NCBI RefSeq assembly: GCF_012978815.1
Contig: NZ_LIWR01000007.1
Location: 1 to 64,000 of the forward strand
DNA: 64,000 nt
Direction: 5' to 3'
Source: Campylobacter sp. RM16189
Lineage (GTDB): Bacteria > Campylobacterota > Campylobacteria > Campylobacterales > Campylobacteraceae
The notes under the pieces were generated by a model that saw only the letters and a list, made by a program, of their open reading frames with translations, searched no databases and was not told the origin of the DNA. Position 1 is the stretch's first letter, and each line of letters starts with the position of its first letter. Both the position numbers and the translations under genes were made by a program. Positions 28,246 through 40,644 of the stretch are shown here, in pieces.

Positions 28246-29006
28246 ATACTTTAAGTAAAATTCCGTCACAGCTAAATAGGCTTAAAAATCCTCCCGATCA
28301 GCTATACTACAAAGGAAATTTAGAGCTTTTAAATATGCCTTTGGTCTCTATAGTAGGCTCTAGAAAGGCTAGCGCATATACCAAGGATTGTGTTTTTAAT
28401 CTGGCTAAAATCCTATCATATTCTGGAGTTTGTGTGGTTAGTGGAGCTGCTATTGGTGTGGATATAGCGGCCCATAAAGGAGCCTTTCCTAATACTATAG
28501 CCGTTTTTGGAAATGGACTTGATAGAATTTATCCTCAATCAAATGCTAAAATGATAGATGAGATCTATCGAAATTCTCTTGCCATAACCGAATATGCTCC
28601 GGATGTTACGCCTAGAGGTTATCAGTTTTTGCAGAGAAATCGTATAGTGGTGGCCCTATCTCAAGCTCTTATCGTGGCTCAAGCCGATCTTTTAAGTGGT
28701 TCAATGCAGAGTGCAAGAATGGCATATGAACTTGGTATTAAAATTTACGTTTTGCCTCAAAGGATTAATGATAGTAGAGGAACAAATGAGCTTTTGGCTC
28801 TTAAAAAAGCCGAACTAATAAATGATTTTGATAAATTTGCTACGCGATTTGGCGAAGTAGCAAATGTCACAAAAGATGAAATTTTAGAATTTTGCAAAAA
28901 TGGAGTAGATTTAGATGATGCCTTGGCAAAATTCGGTAGTCAAATTTACGAATACGAGCTTCTTGGCAGGCTGAAAATTTCAGGTTTAAGGGTTAATCTG
29001 GCATGA
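28242..29006 (+). CDS. dprA: DNA-processing protein DprA
   Basis: 254 residues from GTG 28242, overlapping the previous stop by 4. The DprA Rossmann-like core is complete: 'VSIVGSRKASAYT', 'VVSGAAIGVDIAAHKGA', 'IAVFGNGLDRIYPQSN', 'FLQRNRIVVALS', 'SGSMQSARMAYELG'. It loads RecA on incoming single-stranded DNA during transformation. The N-terminal SAM domain of larger DprA proteins is absent; a short helical C-terminus (about 205-254) replaces the full winged helix. Followed by ruvX with another 4-base overlap. Confidence 0.92.
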   Translation: MNTLSKIPSQLNRLKNPPDQLYYKGNLELLNMPLVSIVGSRKASAYTKDCVFNLAKILSYSGVCVVSGAAIGVDIAAHKGAFPNTIAVFGNGLDRIYPQSNAKMIDEIYRNSLAITEYAPDVTPRGYQFLQRNRIVVALSQALIVAQADLLSGSMQSARMAYELGIKIYVLPQRINDSRGTNELLALKKAELINDFDKFATRFGEVANVTKDEILEFCKNGVDLDDALAKFGSQIYEYELLGRLKISGLRVNLA

Positions 29007-29377
29007 GCATAGTGGCTATAGATGTGGGGCTAAAAAGAATTGGAGTGGCTCTGGCAGTAGGTAGCGTAGTGATGCCTCAAAAACCAGTTCTTAGAAAAAA
29101 TCGCAACCAAGCAGCTCGCGACGTGAGCACCGTTTTATCAGAGCTAAATGCAAAAACCTTAGTCGTAGGCATTCCACTTGGTGGAAGTAGCGAAGATGAG
29201 ATGAGAAGGCGCATAAGCCACTTCGTATCGCTTCTAAATTTTAGCGGCGAGATAGTCTATGTCGATGAGGCGATGAGTAGCTTTGAAGCAAGCGAAATTT
29301 ATACGGACACGAAACGAGACGGCAAGCTTGACAGCATAGCTGCGATGATTATTTTAAAGAGATATATTAAAGTATAG
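29003..29377 (+). CDS. ruvX: Holliday junction resolvase-like RuvX (YqgF)
   Basis: 124 residues with the YqgF RNase H-like fold: 'MSIVAIDVGLKRIGVALA' (catalytic Asp7), 'LVVGIPLGG' , 'VYVDEAMSSFEA' (Glu) and a final Asp in 'GKLDSIAAMIIL'. Family members process the 5' end of pre-16S rRNA, and a role in recombination has been proposed. Start ATG overlaps dprA by 4 bases; ends 8 bases before the convergent gene. Confidence 0.92.
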   Translation: MSIVAIDVGLKRIGVALAVGSVVMPQKPVLRKNRNQAARDVSTVLSELNAKTLVVGIPLGGSSEDEMRRRISHFVSLLNFSGEIVYVDEAMSSFEASEIYTDTKRDGKLDSIAAMIILKRYIKV

Positions 29378-29385
29378 TTATATTT

Positions 29386-30414
29386 TTATACTCTATGATA
29401 ACGGTGTTTGTAGGCATTGTTAATAATACAAATTAGAGTGTCTGGAGTGTAGGGCTGAGATAAGTATTGCACGTATATATTAGGATTTATTTTTAAACCA
29501 TCATGATTGTTTTTGATTATAACCAAGCATATTTTTTTATTTATTAGATAACTCTCTATATCTTTTAAGTTTGTATCATCTATAATATCTGCTTGCATAA
29601 ACACCATATCCGGTCTAAAAATATTATCTTCTATATGTCTTTTGATTATGTTTAGATCAGAAGTTGGTTTAACGTCAATATTCATAAATTCAAGTTCTTT
29701 CTTTAAAATATCAAACGAATATTGATTTTTTTCGGCTATTAATACAGTAAAGTTTTTTGGATACTCTATTTTTAATCCTTCAAGCGTATCCGTTTTAGCG
29801 TCTGAAAGATCAAGGGATATGTCGGCAGATGCTTTTAAATATCCTTTTGACTCATATTGAAACGATACTGCGGAACCATTTTTATTCGATATTTCTTGGG
29901 CTAAACGAAAAAACTTTCTACTTTTCGGTGTCATAGTCGTATGTATCATACTTTTATTTATGGAATCTGTGTAAAAACTATTATTGGCCCATACTGAGAT
30001 TGTAAATTTGATCTGTCTTTTACTGTAATTGCTTAATAAAAATTTAATAATTATTGTTGAATTTGACAAATTTAAGAGCATTATTTGAGTTAGCGCATCT
30101 GTTAGTTTAACGACATTGGAAAAATCCGCATCAAATGTCCTTGGATAGTTCATGTTGTAATCAAGCAGTACTGTGTTATTATTTTTTTTTGAATCTTCGT
30201 TTAATGAATTCATTAGAAAGAACATGCTTTCTAATATATCCATTTGTGCTATTTTTCTTCTTGTATTACCGGATTGAAACTCAGGGTTTTTTCTAAGTAG
30301 CCTAACTCTTTTGTTGGTAAATTTTTCATTTAAATTTTTAGAATGTATATAGTATGCTACAAGCAGCATTAGATATAGAAAAAGAATTATGAAAAGTATT
30401 GCGCTAAATTCCAT
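29386..30414 (-). CDS. Membrane protein with degenerate kinase-like and pseudo-receiver domains
   Basis: 342 residues, not a gene I can name. One N-terminal membrane helix (about 4-24). Residues about 100-215 resemble a histidine-kinase ATPase domain by pattern (LTDALTQIMLLNLSNST, then FRLAQEISNKNG and an alternating beta strand), but the GxG nucleotide boxes are missing. Residues about 222-338 look like a receiver domain (FTVLIAEKN, RPDMVFMQADI, YLSQPYTPDTL). There the phospho-acceptor Asp is Gln (FMQ) and the conserved Lys is Gln (SQP). It should neither bind ATP nor be phosphorylated normally. Ends next to ruvX and lies 8 bases downstream of queA. Confidence 0.6.
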   Translation of the reverse strand: MEFSAILFIILFLYLMLLVAYYIHSKNLNEKFTNKRVRLLRKNPEFQSGNTRRKIAQMDILESMFFLMNSLNEDSKKNNNTVLLDYNMNYPRTFDADFSNVVKLTDALTQIMLLNLSNSTIIIKFLLSNYSKRQIKFTISVWANNSFYTDSINKSMIHTTMTPKSRKFFRLAQEISNKNGSAVSFQYESKGYLKASADISLDLSDAKTDTLEGLKIEYPKNFTVLIAEKNQYSFDILKKELEFMNIDVKPTSDLNIIKRHIEDNIFRPDMVFMQADIIDDTNLKDIESYLINKKICLVIIKNNHDGLKINPNIYVQYLSQPYTPDTLICIINNAYKHRYHRV

Positions 30415-30422
30415 TGCTTATC

Positions 30423-31445
30423 CTAAATAATTAGCATTCCGTCACCATAAGAGTAAAATTTATACTCTTTTTCAATTGCCGTTTTATAAATTTCCATTGT
30501 CTTATCAAGACCTATAAAGCTTGTTACTAGCATTATGAGGGTTGACTTGGGAAGATGAAAATTTGTTAGAAGATAGTTTTGACGAATAGGTCTATTGTAT
30601 AAATTCAAAAATAGCTTACACTCGCCGCTTGATATTTTGCTTCTTGCAAATTCCTCTACGCACCTTGTTACTGTTGTTCCAATACCTAAAATCGGCTTAT
30701 TTGAATTTATTAGCTCTTGAGTATCTTTAGGGATTTGATAAAACTCGCCATGCATAAGATGATCCCTTATGATTTCAGACTCTACACTTTTAAATGTCCC
30801 AGCTCCGACATGAAGTGTGAGAAAATTTATATCATGATCTTTTTTTAGTGTTTTTATCATCTCGTCATTAAAGTGAAGGCTTGCCGTAGGAGCTGCTACT
30901 GCGCCGTGATATTTTGCAAATATGCTTTGATACCAGCTCTCATCATCTTTGTTATCAGCTCTTTTTATATACGGAGGAAGCGGCACATGCCCTATCTCTT
31001 CAAGTAGGTCAAATAGACTGGCGGCATCTAAAATTTGGCCGTTTTGAGTAAATTCAACCACTCTTGTACCATCTTCATAAATTTCACAAACTTTCGCAAC
31101 CAAATCTTTATCGAATTTTATTAAAGTTCCTATTTTTACTTTGCCTTTTATATAGACGCTAAATTTATTATCGTTAAGAGGAGTATTTAGCAGTATCTCG
31201 CTTGATCCTCCGCTGTTTTTTTTGCCTAAAATTCTGGCTTTTACTACTTTTGTATCGTTGAAAATAATGGAACAATCCGGTAAAATTTCGTGTAGATTTT
31301 TAAATTTCAGATGGTGTATTTTGTCCTTGCCCCGTTCATATACAAGCAGTCTTGCCTCCTCTTTTGGCAATGTTGGAGTGGAGGCTATCAAATTTGGTGG
31401 AAGATAGTAGTCGTAGCTTGATAGCAGATCTATATCAGTCGCCAT
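30423..31445 (-). CDS. queA: S-adenosylmethionine:tRNA ribosyltransferase-isomerase
   Basis: 340 residues with the QueA pattern: 'YDYYLPPNLIASTP', 'EARLLVYERG', 'IFNDTKVVKARI', 'VAAPTASLHFNDE', 'LHVGAGTF', 'GTTVTRCVEE', 'LLTNFHLPKSTLIMLV'. It makes epoxyqueuosine in the anticodon of Asp, Asn, His and Tyr tRNAs. ATG 31445 is preferred to the frame's first ATG (31469), as it gives the normal family length and only an 11-base overlap with tatC. Part of tatB-tatC-queA. Confidence 0.95.
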   Translation of the reverse strand: MATDIDLLSSYDYYLPPNLIASTPTLPKEEARLLVYERGKDKIHHLKFKNLHEILPDCSIIFNDTKVVKARILGKKNSGGSSEILLNTPLNDNKFSVYIKGKVKIGTLIKFDKDLVAKVCEIYEDGTRVVEFTQNGQILDAASLFDLLEEIGHVPLPPYIKRADNKDDESWYQSIFAKYHGAVAAPTASLHFNDEMIKTLKKDHDINFLTLHVGAGTFKSVESEIIRDHLMHGEFYQIPKDTQELINSNKPILGIGTTVTRCVEEFARSKISSGECKLFLNLYNRPIRQNYLLTNFHLPKSTLIMLVTSFIGLDKTMEIYKTAIEKEYKFYSYGDGMLII

Positions 31446-32238
31446 TGTAGTATATTTCGTCATCGTCATCGTCGCTGTCTTGCTGCTTTTTAGGTTCTTC
31501 TTTTGACTCTTCTTGAACTTCCTCTTCTTTTGGAGCCGGATTTATCTGTTTGGCTATAAAAATAGACAATCCGTAAAGCCCTATTAGAGGGATTGCCATT
31601 AAAAATTGGCTTATGATATCAGGAGGAGTCATAATGGCAGAAAATATAAATATAATTACCACCGCATATCTAAACGAATTTTTAAGTGTTGCGTCGGTTA
31701 TTAGTCCTAATTTAGCCAAGAAAAAAGTGATAACAGGAAGCTCAAAGGCTATACCAAAAGCTATTAAAAGCTTAGTAAAAAAGCCTACATATTGCCCTAT
31801 GCTAGGAAGTGCGGTAAATAATTCTCCGCCAAAATTTATAAGAAATACAAAGCCGATAGGAATTACCACATAGTAACAAAACGCAGCACCAACTAAAAAC
31901 ATAAATGTAGCTGCTAATACAAAAGGAATTACATATTTTTTTTCATTTTCATAAAGTCCTGGTGCTACAAATAGCCAAAATTGCCAGAATATTACAGGAA
32001 GTGAAAACATAAATCCGGCAAAAAACGCTACCTTCATAGCTGTAAAAAATGGCTCTTGAACCTGAGTAAAGATGATATTGCTTCCGGCCGGAAGAGCATT
32101 TTTAAGAGGGGCGGTCATGATAGCTAGGATTGGATTCCAGAAGCTAAAGCACACAATAAACATTACAAATACAACAGAAACACTTATGAAAAGCCTCTTT
32201 CTAAGCTCTACTAAATGCGGTTTTAACTCTTCAAACAT
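31435..32238 (-). CDS. tatC: Sec-independent translocase subunit TatC
   Basis: 267 residues, six membrane helices. Typical motifs include 'MFEELKPHLVELRKRLF' at the N-terminus with the HLxELRxR signature, 'FTQVQEPF', 'FVAPGLYENEKKYV' and 'TPPDIISQFLMAIPL'. It recognises twin-arginine signal peptides. The acidic C-terminal tail (DDDDDE region) is longer than usual. The start overlaps the tatB stop as TAATG. A Tat client, the transglutaminase-like protein, is encoded at 42283-43374. Confidence 0.96.
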   Translation of the reverse strand: MFEELKPHLVELRKRLFISVSVVFVMFIVCFSFWNPILAIMTAPLKNALPAGSNIIFTQVQEPFFTAMKVAFFAGFMFSLPVIFWQFWLFVAPGLYENEKKYVIPFVLAATFMFLVGAAFCYYVVIPIGFVFLINFGGELFTALPSIGQYVGFFTKLLIAFGIAFELPVITFFLAKLGLITDATLKNSFRYAVVIIFIFSAIMTPPDIISQFLMAIPLIGLYGLSIFIAKQINPAPKEEEVQEESKEEPKKQQDSDDDDDEIYYNGD

Positions 32239-32651
32239 TATGCCTCTTTCTTTTCTTCGTTGTTTTTATCGCCCAAAACCGCATCTTTTACTATATTTTG
32301 TGGATTTTTTATATTGTCAATACTGCTTTTTATGTCTGATATATTCTTGTTAAGTCCGCCGGTTACATCATTTACGCCCTTTTTTAGCTCATCAAGCTCT
32401 TCAAAAGTAAGCTTCTTGCGAACACTTTCAGTAGTTTTTGTGATGTTTTCTTTATACTTTTTCGCATCTTCTTTTAGCTCTGCAATTTTAATCTCCTGAT
32501 CAAAATTAGCCTTTGCATCATTGACTGTTTTTTTAATAGTTTTAAAAAATCTAGCTATCTCAACCATTGCACTAGGAAGCTTATCCGGACCTAGAAACAA
32601 AACTGCTATGATTGCTATGATAATTATTTCGGGCAAACTCATACCAAACAT
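32238..32651 (-). CDS. tatB: Sec-independent translocase subunit TatB
   Basis: 137 residues: short N-terminal helix with Glu8 and 'LFLGPDKLPSAMVEIARFFK', the FGPxxLP hinge and amphipathic helix shared by TatA/TatB, then a long charged helical tail. The length and tail, and fusion to tatC through TAATG, fit TatB rather than TatA. No tatA is in the window. Confidence 0.93.
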   Translation of the reverse strand: MFGMSLPEIIIIAIIAVLFLGPDKLPSAMVEIARFFKTIKKTVNDAKANFDQEIKIAELKEDAKKYKENITKTTESVRKKLTFEELDELKKGVNDVTGGLNKNISDIKSSIDNIKNPQNIVKDAVLGDKNNEEKKEA

Positions 32652-32716
32652 TTAATATCCTAAATTTACATTTTAAATCAAATATTCTATCAGCTTTTTG
32701 CTCAATTTTCTATAAA

Positions 32717-33769
32717 TTAGTTAACTATAAAGAGAGAAATTTCATCTGCTAGTAAAAAATTTGTTGCAAAATATCGCCCATCTCTAAAATTAAGCTTTTT
32801 ATTTTTGTGTAAAATCTTGGCTCTAGCAACTTGCTCTTTTGATAATCTTGAAGCCTCAATCCCAACTATACTTCTAGCTCCTAAAAATATATGCTCTAAA
32901 TTTTGCTCTTTCAAGCTTAGATTTTCTATATTTTTTTCATGCGGATTTTTTATATAGGCGTTTAAATTGTCACTATTTCTAAATCTAAATTCATTCATAA
33001 ATCCTACTGCATAAGCTCCTATGGCAAGATAATTTTGTCCTTGCCAGTATCCAAGATTATGTCTGCAAATTTGACCAAAATTTGATATCTCATACTGTTT
33101 TAAGCCTATTTTTTCTATCTGGCTTATAAGAAATTTAGCTAGTATCGGACTATCCTTTTTATAGCTTATCCTGCCTTGAAATGGGGTCTTTTCTTCAAGG
33201 GTTAAAGAGTAAGCCGACAGATGAGATATCTCTAAATTTTTTATATTTTCTATTTCTATATCAAGCCGTTTTTTAGTATCAAATTTTGTGCCATATATTA
33301 AATCTACGTTTATGTTGTCAAATCCTGCCTTTTTTGCGTTTTTTACTGCTTCATATACATCAAATGAGCTATGAGTCCTACCAAGAAATTTAAGCTTATC
33401 TTCAAAAAAGCTTTGAGCTCCGAAACTAATGCGGTCTACCCCAAAGCCCATCATCTTTTTTAGCCAAACTAAATTTGCTGAATTCGGATTTGCTTCGGCC
33501 GTTATTTCGGCATCCGAAGCTAAAAATGCAGAAATTTCAAAAAATAAATTTTCATATAAATTTGCATCAATCACGCTTGGAGTACCGCCTCCTATAAAAA
33601 CGCTTGTTATACTATTTTTCCTAACATCAAATTTGCAAATTTGAGCTTTCAGGTCATCTATCAAAGCTTTAAAATAGCTTTTGGCTAAATTTTCTTTGCC
33701 TACAAGCGATCCAAAGGCGCAGTATGGACATTTACTTTCGCAAAACGGAATATGTATATATAGGAGCAT
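32717..33769 (-). CDS. hemW: HemW-type radical SAM protein (coproporphyrinogen oxidase-like)
   Basis: 350 residues. N-terminal 'YIHIPFCESKCPYCAF' has the three cluster cysteines C-x3-C-x2-C; the fourth Cys of true HemN (CxC) is Phe, which marks HemW, a heme chaperone rather than the oxidase. Also visible: 'FIGGGTPS' and 'AEANPNS'. HemW delivers heme to respiratory enzymes. Divergent from nudH across a 212-bp spacer in which I see AT-rich promoter-like DNA but no clear operator. Confidence 0.9.
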   Translation of the reverse strand: MLLYIHIPFCESKCPYCAFGSLVGKENLAKSYFKALIDDLKAQICKFDVRKNSITSVFIGGGTPSVIDANLYENLFFEISAFLASDAEITAEANPNSANLVWLKKMMGFGVDRISFGAQSFFEDKLKFLGRTHSSFDVYEAVKNAKKAGFDNINVDLIYGTKFDTKKRLDIEIENIKNLEISHLSAYSLTLEEKTPFQGRISYKKDSPILAKFLISQIEKIGLKQYEISNFGQICRHNLGYWQGQNYLAIGAYAVGFMNEFRFRNSDNLNAYIKNPHEKNIENLSLKEQNLEHIFLGARSIVGIEASRLSKEQVARAKILHKNKKLNFRDGRYFATNFLLADEISLFIVN

Positions 33770-33981
33770 TTTTGCCTTACGTTTAAAATTGAGTTAATTA
33801 TAATACAAAAGTTTGTATTTCACATAGTTTTATATTTTAGTGGCATCTTTTTTGAATTAAATACAAACGTGTGAAAATGTAAAATCAAGTTGCTCTTTAT
33901 CTTTTTAAAAGCTCGATTTAAAGCTTGATATAAACTCTTTTAAGTTAAAATCTATCAAATTTTACATTTAGGTTTTAATCT

Positions 33982-34449
33982 ATGCAAAAAAGCTACAGAT
34001 CAAACGTTGCCGCCGTTGTTTTGGCTGCCACATACCCTTTTGATTGTAGGGTTTTTATAGCTCAAAGATGTGATTTGCAAGGTGTTTGGCAGTTTCCGCA
34101 AGGTGGGATTGATGAAGGAGAAAAGCCTAGGGAGGCTCTTTTAAGAGAGCTTAAGGAAGAGATCGGAACCGATGAGGTTGAGATTTTATGCGAGTATCCT
34201 GACTGGCTTAGTTATGATTTTCCACCAAATGTCTTAAAAGCTAAAAAATATCCCTATGACGGTCAAACTCAAAAATATTTTCTAGTAAGATTAAAGGCCG
34301 GAGCTAGGATAGACATTAAGACTAAAACCCCTGAATTTGATGAGTATAAATTTGTCCCTACCGATGAGGCGTTAAATGACATTAATCATTTTAAAAAACC
34401 GATTTACACTAAAGTTATGGGATACTTTAAAAAGAAAGGATTTATCTAA
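33982..34449 (+). CDS. nudH: RNA pyrophosphohydrolase (Nudix)
   Basis: 155 residues, NudH/RppH family. The Nudix box runs GGIDEGEKPREALLRELKEE with the expected Gly, Arg-Glu and Glu-Glu residues. 'VWQFPQGGIDEGE' and 'WLSYDFPP' identify the RppH/Ap4A hydrolase group. It removes pyrophosphate from mRNA 5' ends or hydrolyses Ap4A. First gene of a long operon; its stop overlaps lysC by 1 base (TAATG). Confidence 0.93.
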   Translation: MQKSYRSNVAAVVLAATYPFDCRVFIAQRCDLQGVWQFPQGGIDEGEKPREALLRELKEEIGTDEVEILCEYPDWLSYDFPPNVLKAKKYPYDGQTQKYFLVRLKAGARIDIKTKTPEFDEYKFVPTDEALNDINHFKKPIYTKVMGYFKKKGFI

Positions 34450-35648
34450 TGCTAATCATTCAAAAATACGGCGGAACAAGCGTAGGAACGCTTGATAGAA
34501 TAGAAAATGTTGCCAAAAGAGTGATTGAGAATAAAAAAGCGGGCAACGATTTAGTAGTGGTAGTTTCAGCTATGAGCGGAGTTACGAATCAGCTTATAGA
34601 GTATGCCGATTATTTTACTAAAAATGCCGATACTATAGCTATGGATATGCTTTTAAGCTCTGGCGAGCGAGTTACTTGTGCACTTCTTACAATAGCTCTT
34701 AATAATATGGGTTATAAGGCTGTAGCACTTACTGGAAGGCAGGCTGGAATCATAACAGATAATGTTCATACAAGAGCAAGAATAGAGATGATAGACACAA
34801 AGCGTATGAGAAGTGAGCTTGATGATGGTAAGATAGTGGTCGTGGCTGGCTTTCAGGGTATAGATCAGGATGGAAATGTCACTACTTTAGGACGCGGAGG
34901 AAGTGATCTAAGCGCTGTTGCCATTGCAGGAGCTTTAAACGCTGATTTGTGTGAAATTTATACAGATGTGGACGGAGTTTATACAACAGATCCTAGAATA
35001 GAAAGCAGAGCTAAAAAGCTTGATAAGATAAGCTATGATGAGATGCTTGAGCTTGCAAGCTTGGGTGCGAAAGTATTGCAAAATCGCTCTGTTGAGCTGG
35101 CTAAAAAATTAAATGTAAATTTAGTCACAAGAAGTAGTTTTAATCATAATGAAGGAACATTGATAACAAAGGAAGAGAATATGGAAGCAGTTTTAGTAAG
35201 CGGAATAGCACTTGATAGAAACCAAGCGAGAGTAACATTAAGAGGAGTAGTGGACAAGCCTGGAATCGCAGCTGAGATCTTTTCGGCCTTGGCAGAAAAA
35301 AACATAAATGTTGATATGATAATTCAAAACGTAGGGCAAGATGGCACTACAAATTTAGGATTTACCGTTCCCCAAAATGAACTTGCTGTAGCAAAAGAGT
35401 GCATGGATAAATTAGCCGCTGCAAAACATGTGGAGTATAGCGAAGATATAGTAAAAGTATCGGTAGTGGGCGTTGGTATGAAGAGCCATAGTGGTGTAGC
35501 ATCTTTGGCGTTTAAAACTCTTGCAAAAGAGGGCATCAATATACAGATGATATCAACAAGCGAGATTAAAATTTCAGTCATAGTAGATCAAAAATATGGA
35601 GAACTTGCGGTTCGAGCGCTACATCAGGCATACAAGCTAGACCAATGA
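34449..35648 (+). CDS. lysC: Aspartate kinase
   Basis: 399 residues. The kinase domain begins LIIQKYGGTSVG and includes 'TLGRGGSDLSAVAIA' and 'YTDVDGVYTTDPR'. Two C-terminal ACT domains (about 260-399, 'DKPGIAAEIFSAL' and 'SHSGVASLAFKTLAKEGINIQMISTSEIKISVIV') provide lysine/threonine feedback. First committed step to lysine, diaminopimelate, threonine and methionine. Overlaps nudH and hobA. Confidence 0.96.
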   Translation: MLIIQKYGGTSVGTLDRIENVAKRVIENKKAGNDLVVVVSAMSGVTNQLIEYADYFTKNADTIAMDMLLSSGERVTCALLTIALNNMGYKAVALTGRQAGIITDNVHTRARIEMIDTKRMRSELDDGKIVVVAGFQGIDQDGNVTTLGRGGSDLSAVAIAGALNADLCEIYTDVDGVYTTDPRIESRAKKLDKISYDEMLELASLGAKVLQNRSVELAKKLNVNLVTRSSFNHNEGTLITKEENMEAVLVSGIALDRNQARVTLRGVVDKPGIAAEIFSALAEKNINVDMIIQNVGQDGTTNLGFTVPQNELAVAKECMDKLAAAKHVEYSEDIVKVSVVGVGMKSHSGVASLAFKTLAKEGINIQMISTSEIKISVIVDQKYGELAVRALHQAYKLDQ

Positions 35649-36187
35649 GTGATTTTATAAAGTGGACATTAGAGGCAATTAGAGATGAAGGCTCGCTAAT
35701 GAGCTGGATGGAAGAAAGGCGCACGGAATGGACGCCTTTGCTTGCATCAAAGCTAAAATTTTTACTCGAAGGGCGCGTTTTTATCCTGATAACCGATAGC
35801 GAAAGGTTTTGGTTTGAGAAATATTTTTTAAAAAATATAAATAAACCCACAAATTCGCGTCCTGTCTTGCCATTTTTCTCACTTAGAGCTCTTTATCCGT
35901 CTTTTGACTCAATATCTTCAAAAGAAGAAATTTCTCTTTTGCAGGATATGCTAAGCCTTGCTTTTCCAAACGGCTATGTCTTCTTTTACGTCGGAAAAAG
36001 CAACGACAAAAGCGCGCAGATAGCCAAAGGCAAGGATGATAGCTACATGTGGCTGTTTGACGAGCAGGCGCAAAACAGCTTTTATCTAAGCTCAAGCGAC
36101 GAGCTTTTGGATATTAAGCTTTTATCGCTTTATAAACTTTTTGATAAAAGCATTGATGCCGCGCTCTTTGCTAAAGTGATGCTTTAG
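35645..36187 (+). CDS. hobA: DnaA initiator-associating protein HobA
   Basis: 180 residues. 'FIKWTLEAIRDEGSLMSWMEERR' and 'GRVFILITDSERFWFEKYFL' are characteristic of HobA, known only from Campylobacterota. It has a SIS-like fold, forms tetramers and binds DnaA domain I-II at oriC, serving like DiaA. The gene overlaps lysC by 4 bases and precedes holB by 5, coupling initiation and clamp-loader genes. No DnaA boxes or origin are evident here. Confidence 0.9.
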   Translation: MSDFIKWTLEAIRDEGSLMSWMEERRTEWTPLLASKLKFLLEGRVFILITDSERFWFEKYFLKNINKPTNSRPVLPFFSLRALYPSFDSISSKEEISLLQDMLSLAFPNGYVFFYVGKSNDKSAQIAKGKDDSYMWLFDEQAQNSFYLSSSDELLDIKLLSLYKLFDKSIDAALFAKVML

Positions 36188-36192
36188 ATTTC

Positions 36193-36809
36193 ATGCATAG
36201 CAAGATTGTTATCACGAGTGATTTTGAAGCTTTAAAGGAGGAGCTTTTAAGGCTTTATGATCCAAATTTTTTAAGATTTTTTATAACCGAAGATTTCTTG
36301 CTTGAAAATGCAAAAGAGGTCATAGCTGAGGCTTATATCGCAGAAAATAGCGAAAAACTGCTTGTCGTGATGGCTAAAAATTTTCGCATAGAAGCTCAAA
36401 ATTCACTCCTTAAGATCATAGAAGAGCCTCCTAGAAATATTAAATTTATAATCGCTTGTGAATCTAAAAACATGCTACTTCAAACGATTCGCTCACGTCT
36501 AATCACTGAAAATAGGCTTATAAAAAAAGAACGCATAAAAAGCGGGTTAAATTTCACTCGTCTTGAGTTAAAAGAAATTTATCGCTTCATAGACGAACAA
36601 ATCGAACTTGAAAGAGCCGACAAGCTCGGTAAAAACGAGCTAAAGGAGTTAATTTCGTCAATTGCCCTAGAAGCTAGCGAAGCGGGAGTTAAATTTAGTC
36701 AAGATGAATTAAGCTACTTTTACAAGGCGGTTAAACTTGCCGAGCTAAATACGAAATCACATGCGCTTTTAACGCCGATTTTGCTGATGATATATGAAAA
36801 GGGCCGAAG

Positions 36810-36813
<4 letters not shown>
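36193..36813 (+). CDS. holB: DNA polymerase III subunit delta' (short form)
   Basis: 206 residues, much shorter than the 330 typical of delta'. It keeps 'NSLLKIIEEPP' (about 72-82) and 'LLQTIRSRL' (about 96-105), the sensor/SRC-like region of clamp-loader subunits. But the N-terminal P-loop domain start and zinc-finger cysteines are missing. A minimal, non-ATPase delta' fits. The position between hobA and folP is what I recall for C. jejuni. Identification rests mainly on these two motifs and context. Confidence 0.8.
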
Positions 36814-39888
<3,075 letters not shown>

Positions 39889-39918
39889 GGTTAAATTTGG
39901 CTGTTTTTAGGGGTTGTG

Positions 39919-40644
39919 ATGAGGTTTGATCTGTTTGTGGCACAAAGGCTTGATATCAGCAGAAACAAGGCTAGCGAGCTCATAAAATCGGGTAAAATTT
40001 TACTAAACGGCGAAGTTGAGACAAAGCCAAATAAAGAAGCTGGCGAAGATGACAAGATAAATTTGCTTGAAGAGGTTTATGTCGGACGAGGAGCGCTTAA
40101 GTTAAAGAGCTTTTTAGAACATTATAAGCTTGATTTAAAGGGCAAAACAGCTCTTGATATCGGTAGTAGTACAGGTGGATTCGTGCAAATTTTGCTTAAA
40201 GAGGGCGCAAGTAGAGTAACCGCGCTTGATGTGGGCAATAGCCAGCTTGATGAGAGCTTAAAAAGCGATAGTAGGGTCGAGGTAAAAGAAGATACCGACA
40301 TAAGAGAGTTTGCTCGCGAGGCGAAATTTGAAGATGAAAGTATGAAATTTGATGTAGTAACCTGCGATGTGAGCTTCATCTCAGCAACTCAGATACTGGC
40401 TGATATTTTTAGAGTCGCAAAAAAGGATATAATAATACTCTTTAAGCCCCAGTTTGAAGTAGGGCGCGAGGCTAAACGCAACAAAAAAGGCGTCGTAACC
40501 GATGCTAAAGCGGTGTCGCAAGCAAGGGCTAAATTTGAGCTTGCGGCTGCAAATTTGGGCTTAGTGTTAAGAGCATGCCAGCAGTGCGAGATAAGAGGAA
40601 AGGAAGGAAATGCCGAATTTTTCTACTCTTTTAACAAAGTCTGA
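39919..40644 (+). CDS. tlyA: TlyA-type rRNA 2'-O-methyltransferase
   Basis: 241 residues. N-terminal S4 RNA-binding domain (about 1-60, 'RFDLFVAQRLDISRNKASELIKSGKI') and an FtsJ-like methyltransferase with SAM motif 'DIGSSTGGFVQILL'. Campylobacter TlyA is the short type I enzyme, reported to methylate C1920 of 23S rRNA and to influence capreomycin sensitivity. I prefer ATG 39919 to the adjacent GTG 39916; AGGGG precedes both. Overlaps ribF by 35 bases, unusually long for this operon. Confidence 0.92.
   Translation: MRFDLFVAQRLDISRNKASELIKSGKILLNGEVETKPNKEAGEDDKINLLEEVYVGRGALKLKSFLEHYKLDLKGKTALDIGSSTGGFVQILLKEGASRVTALDVGNSQLDESLKSDSRVEVKEDTDIREFAREAKFEDESMKFDVVTCDVSFISATQILADIFRVAKKDIIILFKPQFEVGREAKRNKKGVVTDAKAVSQARAKFELAAANLGLVLRACQQCEIRGKEGNAEFFYSFNKV

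Noticed and set aside
30182..30190. Phase-variable poly-A/T tract in the pseudo-receiver protein gene
   Set aside because: A run of nine A on the coding strand encodes Lys codons in an AT-rich gene; such runs are common here and less prone to be selected switches than poly-G.
33770..33981. tRNA or small RNA gene in the hemW-nudH spacer
   Set aside because: No cloverleaf, no GTTCRA T-loop and no terminator hairpin; it looks like an ordinary divergent promoter region.
35645..36187. Replication origin near hobA
   Set aside because: HobA acts at oriC, but I see no cluster of DnaA boxes, no dnaA gene and no DNA-unwinding element here.
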